Shown here piece by piece: positions 31,781-34,537 of a stretch of 34,537 nucleotides of DNA. Under the pieces are notes generated by a model. That model made no database searches. It worked only from the letters and a program-made list of their open reading frames with translations, and was not told where the DNA came from. A program made the translations under genes and the position numbers. This stretch comes from Methanobacteriota archaeon (lineage in GTDB: Archaea; Thermoplasmatota; Thermoplasmata; RBG-16-68-12): NCBI GenBank assembly GCA_005878515.1, contig VBLZ01000100.1, positions 1 to 34,537 on the forward strand. Direction: 5' to 3'. Every line of letters begins with the position of its first letter. The stretch's first letter is position 1.

Positions 31781-32905
31781 ATGCGTTTTGCCACGAAGGC
31801 CATCCACGTCGGGCAGGAACCGGATCCGCGGACCGGCGCGGTGACACCGCCGCTCTACCTGACCTCGACGTATTCCCGGAAGACACAGGACGAGTACGCG
31901 TACGCGCGCTCCTCGAACCCGACGCGCGAGGCGCTGCAAAAGAGCCTCGCGGGCCTCGAGGGGGCCAAGTATGCCCTCTCGTTCTCGAGCGGCATGGGGG
32001 CCATCACGACCTCCCTCACGCTACTCAAGAAGGGAGACCACGTCGTCGTGACGGACGACTGCTACGGCGGTGTCTACCGGATCTTCACGCGGATCATGAG
32101 CAACTACGGGATCGAATCGAGCTTCGTCGACCTGCGCGACCTCGTCGACGCGGAGGACGCCTTCCGGCCGGAGACTCGGATGCTGTGGACCGAATCGCCG
32201 ACGAACCCCTTGATGAAGGTCGTCGACCTCCGCGAGCTCGCGGTCATCGCGAAGGCGCACGATGCGATCAGCGTGTGCGACAACACGTTCGCGTCCCCGG
32301 CCCTGCAGAATCCGCTGGCCCTCGGGATCGACCTCGTCGTCCACAGCACGACGAAGTATCTGGGCGGCCATGCGGATCTCCTCGGCGGAGCCCTCGTGAT
32401 GGACCGAGACGACCTACACGAGAAGCTCAAGTTCTCCCAGAACGCGCTGGGCGCGATCCCGAGCGCCTTCGATTGTTGGCTCACGCTGCGCGGGATCAAG
32501 ACCCTCGCGGTCCGCATGGAAACGCACTGCGACAACGCGGAAGCGCTCGCGAAATTCTTGAAGGCCCACAAGGCGATCGCGAAGGTCCACTACCCCGGTC
32601 TCCCCGACGACCCCGGCCACGCCATCGCGAAGAAACAGATGCGCCGCTTCGGGGGCATGCTGAGCTTCGAAGCCCGCGATCCGTCTCGGATCGTCGAGCG
32701 GCTCAAACGCCTCGAGGTCATCGTGCCGGCGGAGAGCCTGGGCGGCGTAGAATCCCTCATCGAGCACCCGGCCTCGATGACCCACGCCAGCGTGCCGAAG
32801 GAACAGCGGGAGAAGCAGGGCATCACGGACGGCCTCGTACGCTTCTCGATCGGACTCGAGGACGTCCACGACCTAACGGAAGACCTCGAACGGGCGCTCG
32901 GCTGA
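31781..32905 (+). CDS. Cystathionine gamma-lyase/gamma-synthase family enzyme
   Basis: A 374-residue Cys/Met-metabolism PLP enzyme. The PLP lysine is K192 in HSTTKYLGGHAD; YARSSNPTREALQ, SFSSGMGAITT and ESPTNPLMKVVD are family landmarks, and SLGGVESLIEHPASMTHAS closes the active site. Next to CBS, cystathionine gamma-lyase (cystathionine to cysteine, 2-oxobutyrate and ammonia) is the likeliest activity; gamma-synthase cannot be ruled out by sequence. TATA-like CTATTTACG (31741-31749) about 36 nt upstream gives it its own promoter possibility as well as readthrough from cbs. Its 3' end overlaps the convergent membrane-protein gene by 33 bp. Confidence 0.92.
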   Translation: MRFATKAIHVGQEPDPRTGAVTPPLYLTSTYSRKTQDEYAYARSSNPTREALQKSLAGLEGAKYALSFSSGMGAITTSLTLLKKGDHVVVTDDCYGGVYRIFTRIMSNYGIESSFVDLRDLVDAEDAFRPETRMLWTESPTNPLMKVVDLRELAVIAKAHDAISVCDNTFASPALQNPLALGIDLVVHSTTKYLGGHADLLGGALVMDRDDLHEKLKFSQNALGAIPSAFDCWLTLRGIKTLAVRMETHCDNAEALAKFLKAHKAIAKVHYPGLPDDPGHAIAKKQMRRFGGMLSFEARDPSRIVERLKRLEVIVPAESLGGVESLIEHPASMTHASVPKEQREKQGITDGLVRFSIGLEDVHDLTEDLERALG

Positions 32906-33631
32906 GGCCCGGAGCGACCCAGGCTGCGTTGTCGCGATCGGCGCTTTCACGGTCGCCGATTGAGCGGTCATCCCGAAAGCGATTAGCCCGTAGCCGACCG
33001 CAGCGGCAGCAGGCAGCACCCCAAGTCCCAGGCTCCATGCTTGAACGAAGGCGCTGGCCCCGGGACTCTGGAGGATGATCACGGTCGTTGCAGCGGCGAC
33101 GGCGAAGAGGATGAGCGCTCCGAGGTCCGTGAGATATTGGAAAGGGGGTTCGAGGGAACGAGCGACGCGGCCAAAGATAATTCCATGGAGGGCAAGGGTC
33201 GGCACGAGCGACCAGCCGGCGAAGCGCATGATGGGCCAAGACACGATGAAGATCCACACGTCGGCCGAAGCGAGTGCATGGTACTGGAGCAGAAGAACGA
33301 CGACAGTGGCGACCGCCACGAGGAGGGAAAGCGAGAACGCCCGCCATGCAACGACGCCGTTGGAATCCGTAGGCTGCCGGGCCTGGAGGTCCCGCAACCC
33401 TGCCCAGAGGTTCGGCCAAGCCGAGACATAGGCGACCATCCCGATCCACGCGAGGAGAACGTCTCCGTAGATGAACTCGGAGCCTGGAAGGGAAACAGTC
33501 CATCGACCGACGGCGAGCGAGGACCCGAAGAGGGCGACGCTCGCGGCGAGTAGGAGCGCGGCTCGTTGGAGGGCGCGGGCCCAGGAGGGGCGAACCGCGG
33601 ACGCACGCCTCGAGAGAAAGGAATCCCGCAT
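32873..33631 (-). CDS. Polytopic membrane protein of unknown function
   Basis: A 252-residue protein with about six hydrophobic segments (for example ALLLAASVALFGSSLAV, VLLAWIGMVAYVSAW, LSLLVAVATVVVLLLQY, ALILFAVAAATTVIIL and LGLGVLPAAAAVGYGLIAF). No catalytic or transport motif is recognised. The basic N-terminus (SRRASAVRPSWARALQR) predicts a cytoplasmic N-terminus. ATG 33631 has TATA-like CTTATTGAC on the minus strand about 30 nt upstream, so a leaderless transcript is likely. It is inverted between the cystathionine enzymes and cysS, and its end overlaps the lyase gene. Cysteine-related transport is conceivable by location only. Confidence 0.65.
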   Translation of the reverse strand: MRDSFLSRRASAVRPSWARALQRAALLLAASVALFGSSLAVGRWTVSLPGSEFIYGDVLLAWIGMVAYVSAWPNLWAGLRDLQARQPTDSNGVVAWRAFSLSLLVAVATVVVLLLQYHALASADVWIFIVSWPIMRFAGWSLVPTLALHGIIFGRVARSLEPPFQYLTDLGALILFAVAAATTVIILQSPGASAFVQAWSLGLGVLPAAAAVGYGLIAFGMTAQSATVKAPIATTQPGSLRASAERPFEVFR

Positions 33632-33740
33632 GATCGTCCCAACATGGCGGACCGAGGGTCAATAAGACTTGCGCGTCAAATGTACCCACGACTTGACAAA
33701 CGGAGCATCCGACCGCGGTGGCGTCGTCGACCTTCAAGAA

Positions 33741-33750
33741 CCTTAATACC
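33741..33750 (+). promoter_or_regulatory. TATA-like element of cysS
   Basis: CCTTAATACC is centred about 28 nt before ATG 33774, predicting a leaderless cysS transcript. Confidence 0.5.
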
Positions 33751-33773
33751 CGACGCCTAGATGCGACCGCGCG

Positions 33774-34537
33774 ATGCCCATCCGAGTGTACAACACCCTG
33801 TCGAGGACGAAAGAGGAGTTCGTTCCCCTCCAGGCGAACCGCGTATCCATGTTCGTCTGCGGCCTCACCCCACAAGACGAGACGCACATGGGCCATGCGA
33901 AGACGTACGTCGCGTTCGACGTCGTCGCACGGTTCCTTCGACACAAGGGATACCATGTGTTCTACCTCCAGAATGTCACGGACATCGAGGACCGGATCAT
34001 CGAGAAAATGCAGAAGACCGGACGGGAGTGGAAGGACATCGTCAACCAGTATTTCGCCGAATACCTCGAGGTCATGGATGCCCTCCGCTGCAATTCGGTC
34101 GACGTGTACGCGTTCGCAACCGATTATATCGACGACATCATCGCGCAGATCCTGGGGCTAGTCAAGAAGGGCCACGCATACGTCGCCGAAGACGGAAGCG
34201 TCTACTACGACACGACGACGTTCTCCGGCTGGGGCAAGCTGAGCGGACAGAAGGTCGAATCGCTCCGGCCTGGGGCCCGAGTCGCCATCGAGGAACGGAA
34301 ACGGCATCCCGCCGATTTCGTCCTGTGGAGGGCCCGGAAGCCGGGGGAGCCCGCGTGGGACAGCCCGTGGGGCAAAGGCCGGCCCGGATGGCACATCGAG
34401 GACACGGCGATCACGATCCGACACTTCGGGCCACAGTACGACCTCCACGGAGGGGCGACGGAACTGATGTTCCCTCATCACGAGGCAGAGATCGCCCAGG
34501 CCGAAGCGTACACCGGGATCACGCCCTTCGTGAAGTA
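33774..34537 (+). CDS. cysS: Cysteinyl-tRNA synthetase (3'-truncated by window end)
   Basis: The first 254 residues of a class I synthetase, missing from the track because it runs off the window. MFVCGLTPQDETHMGHAKT contains the zinc-ligand Cys29 and the HIGH motif as HMGH (38-41). DFVLWRARKPGEPAWDSPWGKGRPGWHIEDTAI and LMFPHHEAEIAQAEA are CysRS-specific. The position of E. coli zinc ligand Cys209 (GWHIECSAM) is Asp here (GWHIEDTAI), a variant I recall in other euryarchaeal CysRS; His and Glu ligands in PHHEAEIAQ remain. The KMSKS motif and anticodon domain lie beyond the window. It charges tRNA-Cys, whose gene is 3.6 kb upstream beyond the cysteine-synthesis genes. ATG 33774 fits the TATA spacing. 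Confidence 0.95.
   Translation, partial: MPIRVYNTLSRTKEEFVPLQANRVSMFVCGLTPQDETHMGHAKTYVAFDVVARFLRHKGYHVFYLQNVTDIEDRIIEKMQKTGREWKDIVNQYFAEYLEVMDALRCNSVDVYAFATDYIDDIIAQILGLVKKGHAYVAEDGSVYYDTTTFSGWGKLSGQKVESLRPGARVAIEERKRHPADFVLWRARKPGEPAWDSPWGKGRPGWHIEDTAITIRHFGPQYDLHGGATELMFPHHEAEIAQAEAYTGITPFVK

Noticed and set aside
32823-33956. 377-aa minus-strand ORF overlapping cysS and the membrane protein
   Set aside because: Antisense to cysS and in another frame of the membrane protein; no family resemblance.
1-34537. CRISPR arrays, insertion sequences, prophage or integration sites
   Set aside because: No regularly spaced repeats, transposase or integrase genes, or tRNA-flanking direct repeats were seen on reading the window.

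Overview
The window reads as a high-GC archaeal chromosome segment, most likely euryarchaeal and plausibly a Thermoplasmatota-type lineage (an inference). The direct evidence for an archaeon is a DNA polymerase D large subunit, archaeal-type uL1/uL10/uL11/P1 ribosomal proteins, SecE and Spt5, FtsZ, the archaeosine enzyme RaSEA, TrmB-family regulators, and TATA boxes that often sit 25-35 nt upstream of start codons, which implies many leaderless or nearly leaderless mRNAs. GC-rich third codon positions produce many long antisense ORFs; these are shadows and were left out.

Layout. 1-4.2 kb: a thioredoxin-like gene diverges from polC (DP2, no intein), followed by a convergent small zinc-ribbon membrane protein. 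4.3-10 kb: a surface-glycan locus with a GT-C-like membrane protein, two paralogous GT4 glycosyltransferases, an inverted SAM methyltransferase and GDP-mannose 4,6-dehydratase. 10-12.2 kb: an HTH regulator with a palindrome over its TATA box, then a TrmB-like regulator divergent from arsM, which is overlapped at its stop codon by a 37-residue Cys-rich peptide. 12.2-18.5 kb: a small hypothetical gene, a divergent RNase HI-like protein, a secreted beta-helix/PKD protein, tRNA-Thr(UGU), a four-zinc-ribbon/SAP membrane protein, RaSEA and a small conserved protein. 18.5-25.7 kb, minus strand: the classical block ftsZ-ftsZ-secE-spt5-rpl11-(regulator on +)-rpl1-rpl10-rpl12, with a tandem ftsZ duplication, an Spt5 carrying an extra N-terminal Ig-like domain, and a uL10 without the usual acidic tail. 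25.8-29.8 kb: an HD phosphohydrolase and a PKD/oligopeptide-binding-protein fusion. 30.1-34.5 kb: a cysteine-centred region with tRNA-Cys(GCA), cystathionine beta-synthase, a cystathionine gamma-lyase/synthase, an inverted membrane protein and cysS, which is cut by the window end.

How the genes work together: Gmd plus two GT4 enzymes and a GT-C-like protein fit synthesis of a deoxyhexose-containing surface glycan. The ars locus looks like a self-contained arsenic-response unit. The translation/secretion/division block couples ribosome stalk, transcription elongation, Sec translocation and FtsZ. The CBS and CGL pair would supply cysteine by reverse transsulfuration beside the tRNA and synthetase that use it.

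The observations I rate highest are the Cys-rich peptide translationally coupled to ArsM with a Cys-containing TrmB-type regulator opposite, the Ig-like domain on Spt5, the quadruple zinc-ribbon/SAP protein, and the cysteine island whose tRNA-Cys has A rather than the usual U at the discriminator position. No CRISPR array, insertion sequence or prophage was seen.
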